Notes under the pieces: generated by a model
The model's database searches: none
What the model saw: only the letters and a program-made list of their open reading frames with translations
What the model was told of the DNA's origin: nothing
Part shown: positions 16,604 through 26,200 of the stretch, piece after piece
How positions within the stretch are numbered: the stretch's first letter is position 1
How the letters are laid out: each line of letters begins with the position of its first letter
Assembly (NCBI RefSeq): GCF_016862435.1
Contig: NZ_BOMY01000055.1
Coordinates: 305,255 to 369,254, forward strand
Source: Paractinoplanes tereljensis
GTDB lineage: Bacteria > Actinomycetota > Actinomycetes > Mycobacteriales > Micromonosporaceae
Reading direction: 5' to 3'
Length of the DNA stretch: 64,000 nt
Made by a program: the position numbers and the translations under genes

Positions 16604-17524
16604 CTATTTGGTACGGACGCGGTGTGCTACTCCGTCGGCCCAGCCGGCTGGGTCGTCGAAGAGCAGGAACTCGCCGAGGCGGGTGAGCTGGCCGACCGGG
16701 TCGAGCAGCAGATCCTCGTACGTCATGAGCAGTAGGTTTTCCGGTTTTGCGTCGTCGACCGCCTGCTGGGCCTGGCTGCTCATGAAGGCGCACAGGTGCA
16801 CGTAGCGGCTCGGGTCGTCACCGCGTTGCTGCAGCAGTTCGGGGGTGATCCGGTCGGGGAGGTAGGGCGCGAGTTCCTCGGGTACCTCCTGGTCGGGGCG
16901 CACCCGGAAGGGGTCGATGCCCCAGCGGCTCAGCGCTTCCACCCTCAGTTGCACGAGTTGGAACGACGGGTGCCTGCTCATCGATTTGGCCGAATCGGCC
17001 CAGTTGCGTTCCAAGTAGACAATCCGGGCGTCGGGGTAGTTGGCCAGCAGGAACGGCGCTACCTGGCTGGAGCCGCCGGAGCGTTCCACCCACCGTTGCT
17101 TTCCTGTTTGGGCCGCCAGGAGGTCGAGGAAGTCTTTGTGATGCTGCGCTGCTTCTTGCCGGGGGAAAGCCTTCACCCGCGGCGCGAGTTGATCGAAGAG
17201 CCCGTCCGGGTCGTCGGTCAGCTTGGCCAGGGTGATGCCGAGGATGCGGGGCATGTCCTCCTGGTTGGCCGCCCACTTGCCCGTGCTCGGGTAGCGCACC
17301 TCCTTCGGCGGGAGACCGATCCGGAAGAGGGTGGAAATTTCCTCTTTTGGGCTGGACAGCACAGCCCAGTACTCGGCGCCGGTCAGCACCTCCATCGACC
17401 GCGACCAGGGCGCCATGGTCATGAAGAACTCCTGCGCCGACAGGGTCTCCGGCTCCTCGTGGATGAGGTCGGACAGCAACGTCGAACCGCAGCGGCCGTT
17501 GCTGATGATGATCGAACGCTCCAT
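16604..17524 (-). CDS. PAPS-dependent sulfotransferase
   Basis: 306 aa. PAPS-binding P-loop at the N-terminus (IIISNGRCGSTLLSDLIHEE, residues about 4-23) and a 3'-phosphate-binding segment with Arg and Ser in YLERNWADSAKSMSRHPSF. The C-terminal TYEDLLLDPVGQLTRLGEFL is typical of bacterial sulfotransferase-family proteins. It should transfer sulfate from PAPS to a hydroxyl. It starts 1 nt after the alpha/beta hydrolase stop, so it is co-translated with it. A partnership with the synthase, for example sulfating a beta-hydroxyl of the acyl product, is inferred from position only. Confidence 0.85.
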   Translation of the reverse strand: MERSIIISNGRCGSTLLSDLIHEEPETLSAQEFFMTMAPWSRSMEVLTGAEYWAVLSSPKEEISTLFRIGLPPKEVRYPSTGKWAANQEDMPRILGITLAKLTDDPDGLFDQLAPRVKAFPRQEAAQHHKDFLDLLAAQTGKQRWVERSGGSSQVAPFLLANYPDARIVYLERNWADSAKSMSRHPSFQLVQLRVEALSRWGIDPFRVRPDQEVPEELAPYLPDRITPELLQQRGDDPSRYVHLCAFMSSQAQQAVDDAKPENLLLMTYEDLLLDPVGQLTRLGEFLLFDDPAGWADGVAHRVRTK

Positions 17525-17525
17525 G

Positions 17526-18308
17526 TCAGCCTCCCGGTTGAGAGGTACGCAGCCAGGCCGTGATCGCGGCCCGGACGTCCTCCGGTTGATCGATGAGCAG
17601 CGTGTGCTTCTGCCCGGCGAAGACCCGCAGGGCGGCCTGGGGCAGCAGGCGCTGGGTCTCGGGGGCCATCTCGACCACGTGCGACCGTTCGCCGTACAGG
17701 CAGAGGACCGGGCAGGTGATCGCGGCCAGCCGGTCGCGCGACGGCAGGCGGCTGGCCGGCAACTCCTCGCGCACGCTGGTCTCGGCCAGCAGGCGGGCCG
17801 CGTCCTGGGCCCGCTGGGCGCCCAGGGCACCGCGCCGGGCTCCGACCGTGACCAGGGCGCGGGGGCGGCTCACGGCGGCGGCCAGCTCGCCGATCCGGTT
17901 GGTGAGCCGGGCGAACCAGGCGGTGGTGGGTGGGCTTGATTCCACACTGACCAGGGCGCTTACTCGCGAGGGGTGCCGCGCCGCGTAGGCGAACGCGACC
18001 GTGCCGCCGAACGAGTTGCCCAGCAGCAGCACTTTCCTCTCTTTTTCCAGCAATGCGGACAGGTCGTCGACGAAGTCGTCCAGGGCGTACCCGATGGTCG
18101 GCCTCTCGCTGCGGCCGTGCCCGCGCAGGTCCAGCAGCAGCACCCGATAACCCAGCTCGACCAGCGGGTACGCCATCGTGAAGTACCAGCTGGCCATCGA
18201 GTCGGTGGCCAGGCCGTGCAGCAGCACCGCGGTCGGCGGCTCGGCCACCCCGGTCGGCACCAGCTCCTGCACGTGCAGGGTGACGCCGTTGGCCCGGACC
18301 AGGGTCAT
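17526..18308 (-). CDS. Alpha/beta hydrolase, likely chain-releasing or editing thioesterase
   Basis: 260 aa, no signal peptide. Oxyanion motif LLHGLATDSM, LDLRGHGRSERP, nucleophile Ser99 in GNSFGG, and a GQKHTLLIDQPEDV segment providing the His. The start overlaps the ACP stop by 4 nt (ATGA type), so it is coupled to the carrier protein. Neither synthase protein contains a thioesterase domain, so this hydrolase is the natural candidate for releasing the product from the ACP; this is inference. MenH- or haloperoxidase-like esterases look similar. Confidence 0.8.
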   Translation of the reverse strand: MTLVRANGVTLHVQELVPTGVAEPPTAVLLHGLATDSMASWYFTMAYPLVELGYRVLLLDLRGHGRSERPTIGYALDDFVDDLSALLEKERKVLLLGNSFGGTVAFAYAARHPSRVSALVSVESSPPTTAWFARLTNRIGELAAAVSRPRALVTVGARRGALGAQRAQDAARLLAETSVREELPASRLPSRDRLAAITCPVLCLYGERSHVVEMAPETQRLLPQAALRVFAGQKHTLLIDQPEDVRAAITAWLRTSQPGG

Positions 18309-18616
18309 GGCCGCTCACCCGCCTCGCTCATCGACAGCACGATGTGGTCGACGAGCTGACCGACGCGCAACTCACGCACCGAGTCGACGTCCAGGGTCGC
18401 GACGAACTGGGCCAGGTTGACGCCGGCGCCGTATCGCGCCTGCAACCGGCCGGCCAGCGCGACCACATCGATGCTCTCCATGCCCAGGTCCTCGCGGAAC
18501 GTACTCTCCGGGGTGATCTCCTCGGCGCCGAAGTCGCCGAGCACCGCCTGCACGATCCGGGTGACCTCGGCGGTGACCGAGGGGGTGTCGACGGGGATCA
18601 CTGATGACTCCTTCAT
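18305..18616 (-). CDS. Stand-alone acyl carrier protein
   Basis: 103 aa from the ATG at 18616, which overlaps the synthase stop as ATGA. A GTG at 18601 with AAGGAG 6 nt upstream is an equally good start (98 aa). The phosphopantetheine Ser is in REDLGMESIDVVALAGRLQARYG. The sequence after it (GVNLAQFVATLDVDSVRELRVGQLVDHI) fits the helix 3-4 pattern of discrete ACPs. It differs clearly from the two ACPs inside the large synthase, so it probably has its own task, such as starter loading or handing the finished chain to the hydrolase or sulfotransferase. Confidence 0.88.
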   Translation of the reverse strand: MKESSVIPVDTPSVTAEVTRIVQAVLGDFGAEEITPESTFREDLGMESIDVVALAGRLQARYGAGVNLAQFVATLDVDSVRELRVGQLVDHIVLSMSEAGERP

Positions 18617-21600
18617 CTCGCGGGCCCTTCCGGGCCCCAGGTCCAAGCGACGACATAGCGGCGGGACGGAAGGTCCGGCGGATTGCCGACCTCCCGGTGG
18701 GCGACGAGATAGGTACGGCCATGGGCCGTCACGGTCAGGCCGTCCGGCCCGTGGGCGGTGATGACGAAGTCGCGGGGGCGGCCGTTGAAACCGGTGCCCT
18801 CGGCTTTGGCGACCGCTTCCTTGGCCGCCCAGAAGCGCGCGAACCAGAGGTCCCTTTTTTCGAGCTTCGCCAGCAGGTCCTGCTCCCCTGGGCCGAGCGC
18901 GAACCGCACGGTCGACTCCTCGACCGGCTTGACCTCGGTTACATCGATGCCAGGGCCGTATTTTCCGTGGCCCGGACGGGCGATGGCGACTCCGATGTCG
19001 GCGCTGTGGGCCAGCGACACATCGCACTCGACCAGGCCTTTGCCCGGTCGCACCCGCACCCGGGGGCGGCCGTTCGGCTCGTTGGTGACGGTCAGCTCGA
19101 TCGGGAAGACGTCGCGGTGTCCGGCCGCCCACTGCCGGAAGCGGACCGCGTCCTTGACCGCGATCCGGCCCAGCAGCCAGGATTTTCGGATGGCCGGGGG
19201 CTTTGCCTCGTACTCCGCGGCGCCGGCCGCGCCCAGGATGCCGCGCGCCGCCATCCCCCGGGTGACCAGGTCGGTCCAGTAGTCGTAGGCGAGCGTCCAA
19301 CCCTCCGGCTGCTCCTCCGACATGTGGTAGCGGGACGGGAACCGCTCGGCCGGCCGCGCGGTCGGGTGGCTGTCGAACCGGCGGTCCACCACGCCCTCGA
19401 TCCGCGCCCACAGCTTGCCGTCCACGACCAGCTGGCAGTCGCCGACGATCTGCTCGTGATCCACCGACCGGATCCGGCAGACACACTCGACAACGGTTCC
19501 CGCCGCCGGGTGCGGGCCGTGGAAGCTGACCCGCCCCAGCCGCACCGGCAGCGCCACGGTCCGGGTCGCCTGGGTCGTGATGATCCAGTTGCCGATCAGC
19601 TGCAGCGCGTTGTCGAGCAGTGCCCCCTTGGCTGCCGGGGTGGTGACCTGGCCGCGAACGTGCATGTCGCCGATCGCGTGCACGGCGGTGACGCCCTGGA
19701 ACTGGGGGCCGTGGAACATCAGCCGCTCGTCGTACATGGTCTTGGCGTCGACGCCGGCCGGCCGCTCGGTGGCCGGGTCGTGCGCCCACAGCTGTTCGCG
19801 CGGCTCCGGGTAGGCCGGGGCCAGCTCGACGACCGACCGCGCGTAACCGCCGAAGACCACGGTGGCCTCGCGCTCGCCGTCCCGCTTGACGGTGATCTCG
19901 ACATCCTGGGCCGGGGCCGCGATCAGCCAGCGGTTGAACCGGGCCTCCCGGATGGCCACGGCCTTCCGGCCGGGCGCCGCCGCCTCCGCGGCGTCCATCA
20001 TGTGCTGCGCCACGGTGGTGGCCGGCACGACCGGCCACCGGTCGTCCACGTTGGGCCAGTCCGGCGGCTGCGCATAGAAGCAGTGATCCAAGAGGTACGG
20101 CATAGCCTCCATCGACACCCGCAGGCTGGACCGATACACCCCAACCGGGATCGGCGGAACCGGCGTCGCCCGCAGACCGCTCCCGGGCGCCGGCCCCGGG
20201 CCGCTTCCATTTCCCGGCGCCGGTGATGGGGTGACCGGAACCGAGGTCGCGGACAGCATGGTGACGGCGTCGGTCGCCGTCTCCTGCAGTAGGGCGGCTA
20301 GTTCTGCCGCCGCGGACGAATGTTCAGCCAGCTGCTTCAGCGCCCCGAGCGCAGCCGCCGTGTCAGCTCGTTCGGGCGACGAACGTTCGGGCGACGAACG
20401 TTCGGGCGCCTTACGTTTTTCGGGCGAACGTTGGGCCGGGGCCACGGCCGGGAGCTTCGCGGGCCGCGCCGGGGGGACGACGCCGACCCGCGTTGCGACG
20501 CCGTCCCGTCCTGTGGTGGTGCTGGGGCGCACCAGGTTGCGGTCGAGCAGTTGGCTTGCGTCGGCGCCCAGGGTTAGCTGCGGGCCGCCGAGGTCGAGCC
20601 GGACGGCGGGGCCGCGAGCTGCGCCCGGCGCGGCCACCTTCGACCCGACTGCCAGCGTTGACCCGACGGCCGCGTTCGATCCGGCCGCCACGTTTGATCC
20701 GGCGGGGGGCGGGTCGAGCAGGGTGAAGTCGGGGCTGGCGCCCTCCACCCACAGGGCGGCGGCGACCCGGCGCAGCTGGGCTGTGCCGGGTCGGCGGGAG
20801 ACGTTTACCGGCATCGAGAGGTGGTCTTGGGTGGGCAGGTTGTCGCTGATCAGGGAGGCCAGTTGGCCTGCTCCTACCTGGAGGAAGACGCGGAAGCCGG
20901 CCTCGTGCATGGCCGCCACCGTGTCGCGGAACCGGACCGGGGTGACCATGTGGCGGACGAAGACCTCGGCTACCTCGGCCGGGTCGGGTGGGAACGGGGC
21001 GGCCAGGGTGGCCGACCAGACCGGTACCCGGCTCTCGGTGATCTGCCAGCGGCCCAGTGCATCGCCGATGGCCCGCAACCCGGGCTCGAAAACCGGGGTG
21101 TGGAAGGCCGAGCGGAACGGCAGGGCCTGGCACATGATGCGTCGGGCGCGCAGGTCTTCGACCAGGCGGTCGATCTGGTCGCTCGGGCCGTTCACCACGG
21201 TCTGGGCCGGGGCGTTGTCGTGCGACAGGACCACGCCGGGATAGGCGGCCAGCAGCGGGACCACCTCGTCCACACCGGCGCCGATGGCCGCGAACGCGTA
21301 GCCGGAGACCTCGACCGCGTCGGCGTCGAAGGCGTGCAGGAACTCGCCTACGGCGGCGGTGCTCATCAGGCCGCTGACTCGGGCCGCGGTCCATTCGCCG
21401 AGGCTGTGTCCGGCGTACGCGTGGGGGTGGATGTTGATTTTGCGCAGTGCCTCGTCCAGGAGGACGCCGCATTCGACCAGGCCGGTGCCGTGCCGGCCCA
21501 GATCGGCGGCGGACCATTCGCTGTCGGGCAGGCCGAAGAGGGCGGCCACGTCGGCGGTGCGGGGCGCGAATTCGGCCTCGACGCCCGGGAAGACAAACAT

Positions 21601-23262
21601 GATCTTGCCGTCCCCGGAACCGCCGGATCCGAGGAGCGGCGACGCGGTGAACCAGACGTCGCGGCCGCCACGCCAGGATGCGCCGCGCTCGACGATCTTG
21701 CGGGCCGCATTGATGCGGGCAGGCGTGGGATCGGCGATGGCGAGCCGGCAATTCCCGGTGCCGACCGGGCCGGCTGGCGAAGAAGAAAGGAGTTTCAGCA
21801 GTTCGGCGGGGGTGTCGGCAGCGAGCCGTAGAACTTGATCTTGAGAGGAAGATCCTGCGGTACGACGGACCGGGGCCGTCCACTGCTCGAGGATTACGTG
21901 GGCGTTGATGCCGCCGAAGCCGAACGCGTTCACCCCGGCCCGGCGTGGGCCGGGGCTCTCCCACGGCCTTGCCGCGCGGATCGGTTCGAAGCGGGTTGCG
22001 GCCATCTCGGCGCGCGGGCGGTCGACGTGCAGGGTGGGCAGCTGGACGCCGTGGTGCACGGCCAGGGCCGCCTTGATCAGGCCGGCGATGCCGGCGGCCG
22101 GCATCGCGTGGCCGATCATCGACTTCACCGAGCCGATGACCGCTCGTTCGCCGCCCGGGTGCGGGCCGAAGACCTCGGCGACCGACGTCAGTTCGGCGGC
22201 GTCGCCGGTGGGGGTGGCGGTGCCGTGCGCCTCCAGCAGTCCGAGGGCATCGGCGGCGCGCGGGTCCAGGCCGGCCGCCTGCCAGGCCCGGCGCAGCGCC
22301 AGTACCTGGCCGGAGGTGGCCGGGTTGAACATGCTGGCCGAGCGGCCGTCGCTGGACACCCCGGTGCCGCGGATGACCGAGTAGATCCGGTCGCCGTCGC
22401 GTTCGGCGTCCTCGAGTCGCTTGAGGACCACGATGCCGGTGCCCTCGCCGATCAGCAGGCCGTCCGCGTCGGCGTCGAAGGGGCGGATCCTGCCCTGCTG
22501 GGACAGGGCCTTGAGCTGGCTGAAGACCGACCAGAAGCTGATGTCGTGCACGTGGTGGACGCCGCCGGCCAGCACCAGGTCGAGCTTGCCGGCGGCCAGT
22601 TCGGAGATGCCCTGGTCGACGGCGAGCAGCGAGGAGGCACAGGCCGCGTCGAGGGTGTAAGCGGGGCCGCGCAGGTTGAGCCGGTTCGCGACCCGGGACG
22701 CGGCCAGGTTGGGGACCAGGCCGATCGTGCCCTCCGGGTGGAACTCCCCCAGCTGGTCATCGAAACGGTCGCGGACCCGGGCGATCTGCTCGTCGGTCAG
22801 CTCCGGCAGCAGTTCGCGCAGGATCTGCAGCATCTGGGTGGGCAGCCGCACCCGCTGGGCGTGCCGAGCCTGCCCGGGGCTGAGCGTGCCGCCGCGGCCG
22901 ACGATGACGCCGATCCGGTCGGCGTCCGGCATCCGGCCGGTGCCGCCGGCGTCCTCGATGGCGGCGGTGGCCACGTCCAGCATGAGCAGCTGGTCGGGTT
23001 CGATGTCGTCGACCGAGTTGGGCATGATGCCGTACTTGAGCGGCTGGAACGTGGCGAACTCGTCGACGATCCCGCCGCGGTTGCAGTAGAGCCGGTCTGG
23101 CCGGTGCGATTGGGCCGGGTCGTAGTGCGGGCCGCCCCACCGGGCCGCCGGGACCTCGGTGATGGCGTCCCGGCCCTCGACCAGGTTGCGCCAGTACGTG
23201 TCGAGGTCGCCGGCGCCGGGCAGGATCGCGGCCATCCCGACGATGGCGGCCGGGTGCTGCAT
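18613..23262 (-). CDS. PUFA-synthase-like type I synthase: KS-AT-DH-PPTase
   Basis: 1549 aa from the ATG at 23262 (MQHPAAIVGMAAILPG). KS residues about 5-450 with Cys208 in DAACASSL, His in EAHGTATPTGD and SVKSMIGHAMPAAG, so the C-H-H triad is complete and this is not a chain-length factor. AT about 540-850, nucleophile Ser620 in GHSLGEW. A low-complexity linker (GS/VA repeats, then repeated SPER) spans about 880-1000. Double-hotdog DH about 1040-1290, His1060 in LLDHCFYAQ, Asp1217 in LLDNALQLIG. C-terminal phosphopantetheinyl transferase about 1370-1540 (SLAHSAD, GIDV, FWAAKEAVAKA). This combines PfaB/PfaC/PfaE-type functions. The gene starts 2 nt after the upstream synthase stop. Confidence 0.88.
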   Translation of the reverse strand: MQHPAAIVGMAAILPGAGDLDTYWRNLVEGRDAITEVPAARWGGPHYDPAQSHRPDRLYCNRGGIVDEFATFQPLKYGIMPNSVDDIEPDQLLMLDVATAAIEDAGGTGRMPDADRIGVIVGRGGTLSPGQARHAQRVRLPTQMLQILRELLPELTDEQIARVRDRFDDQLGEFHPEGTIGLVPNLAASRVANRLNLRGPAYTLDAACASSLLAVDQGISELAAGKLDLVLAGGVHHVHDISFWSVFSQLKALSQQGRIRPFDADADGLLIGEGTGIVVLKRLEDAERDGDRIYSVIRGTGVSSDGRSASMFNPATSGQVLALRRAWQAAGLDPRAADALGLLEAHGTATPTGDAAELTSVAEVFGPHPGGERAVIGSVKSMIGHAMPAAGIAGLIKAALAVHHGVQLPTLHVDRPRAEMAATRFEPIRAARPWESPGPRRAGVNAFGFGGINAHVILEQWTAPVRRTAGSSSQDQVLRLAADTPAELLKLLSSSPAGPVGTGNCRLAIADPTPARINAARKIVERGASWRGGRDVWFTASPLLGSGGSGDGKIMFVFPGVEAEFAPRTADVAALFGLPDSEWSAADLGRHGTGLVECGVLLDEALRKINIHPHAYAGHSLGEWTAARVSGLMSTAAVGEFLHAFDADAVEVSGYAFAAIGAGVDEVVPLLAAYPGVVLSHDNAPAQTVVNGPSDQIDRLVEDLRARRIMCQALPFRSAFHTPVFEPGLRAIGDALGRWQITESRVPVWSATLAAPFPPDPAEVAEVFVRHMVTPVRFRDTVAAMHEAGFRVFLQVGAGQLASLISDNLPTQDHLSMPVNVSRRPGTAQLRRVAAALWVEGASPDFTLLDPPPAGSNVAAGSNAAVGSTLAVGSKVAAPGAARGPAVRLDLGGPQLTLGADASQLLDRNLVRPSTTTGRDGVATRVGVVPPARPAKLPAVAPAQRSPEKRKAPERSSPERSSPERADTAAALGALKQLAEHSSAAAELAALLQETATDAVTMLSATSVPVTPSPAPGNGSGPGPAPGSGLRATPVPPIPVGVYRSSLRVSMEAMPYLLDHCFYAQPPDWPNVDDRWPVVPATTVAQHMMDAAEAAAPGRKAVAIREARFNRWLIAAPAQDVEITVKRDGEREATVVFGGYARSVVELAPAYPEPREQLWAHDPATERPAGVDAKTMYDERLMFHGPQFQGVTAVHAIGDMHVRGQVTTPAAKGALLDNALQLIGNWIITTQATRTVALPVRLGRVSFHGPHPAAGTVVECVCRIRSVDHEQIVGDCQLVVDGKLWARIEGVVDRRFDSHPTARPAERFPSRYHMSEEQPEGWTLAYDYWTDLVTRGMAARGILGAAGAAEYEAKPPAIRKSWLLGRIAVKDAVRFRQWAAGHRDVFPIELTVTNEPNGRPRVRVRPGKGLVECDVSLAHSADIGVAIARPGHGKYGPGIDVTEVKPVEESTVRFALGPGEQDLLAKLEKRDLWFARFWAAKEAVAKAEGTGFNGRPRDFVITAHGPDGLTVTAHGRTYLVAHREVGNPPDLPSRRYVVAWTWGPEGPAR

Positions 23263-23264
23263 GC

Positions 23265-26200
23265 TCACCACCCCGACGCGGTGTAGACGACCGACGTGGT
23301 GTCGGGGGTGCCCCAGGCGAGTTCGCGCAGCAGGCTGAGGGCGCCCTCCTCGGGGTCGATCAGGGCGATGCCGCGCCGGGCGTACTCCTGGATGAGCTCC
23401 GGCGTGACCATGCCCGCGCGCCCACCCCACGGTCCCCAGTGCACGGTGATCAGCCGCCGGTCGTGCGCAGAGGCCCAGCGGGCACCGAGCGTGTCGAGGG
23501 CGTCGTTGGCGGCGGCGTAGTCACTCTGCCCGCGATTGCCGTAGGCGGCGGCGATGCTGCCGAACAGCACCACGAACTTGATCTCCGAGGCGAACGACCC
23601 GAGCGCGTGCAGCAGCGTCCGGCAGCCGTCGACCTTGGTACCGAACACCCGGGCGAACGACTCCGGCTCCTTGTCGGCGATCAGCTTGTCGTCGATGATC
23701 CCGGCCGCGTACACGACGCCGTCGATCCGGCCGTGCTCGTCGTGAATCTTGGCGATCAGCCGACCGAGCGCCTGCTCGTCGCGGACGTCGGCGCAGTGGT
23801 AGTTCACCGTGGCGCCGAGGGCGGTCAGGTCGGCGATGGTCGCCTCGACTTCCCGCGCGGCCAGGATCGCCGACGCAGCACGGTCGATCTCGGCCGGCGA
23901 GCGCATCCCGCGCCGAGCCAGCTCGGCCCGCAGCCCGGCCTTGTCCAGCCCAGCCGGCAGCTCGCCGCCGGAAGCAAGCCCGGCCGGCACGTCGCTGCCC
24001 GAAGCAAGCCCGGCCGGCAGGCCGCCGCCGGAAGCTGACGGCAGCGGGGTGCGGCCGATCAGCTCCACCCGGCATCGGGCCGCGGCGGCGACCGTCCGGG
24101 CGAACCAGGGGGTGATGCCACGCGCGCCGCCGACCAGGACGAGCACGGAATCCTGGTCGAGGCCGAGCGCCTGCGCCTCGGAGACGCCGTCGCCGGCCGG
24201 GCCGGCTCCGCCGTCGGCCAAAACCCCCAAGCGGTCCGGTTCCAGCTTTTCGCCATGCCGGCCATCCGGGGTGTACGCGACCACGGGCGCAACCGCCAAC
24301 TCTCCCAGTTCCCGCAGCAGGGCAGCCGGGATGTCGGTGTCCGCGCGGAACTCGACGTAGCGGGCGGTGACCTCGGGGTATTCGCGGGCGATGGTGCGGA
24401 ACAGGCCGGGCATCCCGTCGTTGCGTTCGCCGGGGCGGCCGGCCGCGAGCACCCAGCGCACCCCGCCGGCAAGCGACTGCCGGATCTGACCGAACAGGTC
24501 GGGCAGCAGGGCCGGGCCGTCGTCGAGGCCGTCCAGCAGGATCAGACCGTCCGCGTCGCCGCCGGTGACCAGGCGGGCGCCCGCCGCGCCGAGCAGGTCG
24601 GCGAGAAGCTGGCTGGGGACGGATCCGCCGCTGATCAGAAACCGTGCGCCGTTGAGGCGCACCTCGCCTTCCCCGGCCGCGGCCGGTTGCAGTCGGGACA
24701 CGAGACGCTGCGGCGCGATCCCATCGGACTCCGGCGGCGCTTGAGCGGCGGTTGGTGGCGCGGCGGGGCCGCCGCCGATCCGGCTTTCCAGCCACTCGAC
24801 CATGGCCCGGACGGTGCGGGCCTTGACCAGGTCCTCCAACTCGGCCTCGTCGCCGTCGGCGGAGAGACCGAGCCGAGTGATCACCTCGCCGGCCACCTCG
24901 GCCCGTTTGATCGAGTCGACGCTGAGGTCAGCCTCCAGATCGAGGTCGGGCTCGATGAGCTCAACCGGATAGCCGGTGCGGTCGCTTATCACCGCAAGCA
25001 CGGCACCCTGCACGTCGACGGCCGCGCCAGCCATGTCCGCCTGGCCCGGCGCGACCGTAATGCGCGCCGCGCCCAGCCCGGCCTGCGACGCTGCGGTTTC
25101 GGTCAGCGGAGCGGCCGCGCCGATGCGGCTGTCCAGCCAGTCCACCATGGAACGGACGGTTCGGGCCTTGACCAGGTCTTCCAGCTCCGACTCGTCGCCG
25201 TCGGCGGAGAGGCCCAGCCGGGACGCGACCTCGCCGGCCACCTCGGCCCGCTTGATCGAGTCGACGCTGAGGTCAGCCTCCAGGTCGAGGTCCAGCTCGA
25301 TCAGCTCGATCGGGTAGCCGGTCCGCTCGCTGATCACGGTGAGGACCGCGCCCTGCACGTCCATGGCCGGCGCCGCCGGCGCCATCATCGCGGCCGGCGC
25401 CGGGGCGGCATAGGCGGCTTCGATAGCCGGCATCGCCATCGCCGGGACCAGTTCCTCCTGGTACTCCGGGGCGGGGGCGGGCTCCCAGGTGGTGGCGGGC
25501 TGGTGGCCGAGGAAGGCGAGCATCACGTCCCGCTGCGACGTGATCATTTCGCGGGTGGTGCGCAGGTATTCGGAGAGCAGCGCGTTCTGGGTGTTCGGGG
25601 CCTGCTGGGGCGGGGTGGTCATGATCAGCTCCTCGGGGATGCGCCGGGCCGGGGCCAGGCCGCCGGGCAGGCAGGCGCCGTTGGGATCGCGTACGAGATG
25701 GCCGTCGACCGTCCAGAGCGGACGCGACGTTTCTCCGGTGGTGGTTTCCCGGCCGCGGAACAGCGGCCCGGTGTTGACGGGGACTCCGGCGCAGGCCAGC
25801 TGGGCGACTGCCAGCAGCAGCGACCGGAGCCCGTCCCGCCCGTCGACCGGCACGGCCAGGTGCGGGCGGTCGCCGAGGACGGCACCGACCAGCCCGGTGA
25901 GCACCTGTCCCGGGCCGGCCTCGACGAAGACCCGGGCGCCGGCCGCGTACATGGCCTCGATCTGGTCGACGAACCGCACGGGCGACGCGATCTGGGCGGC
26001 GAGTTCCGCCCGTACGCCATCGGGGGTGTTGGGGTATTTGAAAGCGGTCCGGTTGGACCAGACCTCGCCGGCCGGGGCGGTGATCTCGCGGGCGGCGAGC
26101 ACGTCGGCGAAGAGCGAGCTGCCCCCGGCGACCACCGGGCTGTGGAAGGCGCACGCCACCGGAATCGGCCGGGCAGTCAGCCCGGCGGCGGTGAGTGCGG

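Noticed and set aside
20380..20425. A short tandem DNA repeat (units around GAACGTTCGGGCGAC) that might be regulatory
   Set aside because: It lies inside the linker of the second synthase, keeps the frame and encodes the repeated SPER peptide, so it is a coding repeat.
18613..23262. The possibility that the second KS is a chain-length factor, as in PfaC
   Set aside because: The active-site Cys (DAACASSL) and both His motifs are intact, so it should be a condensing enzyme.
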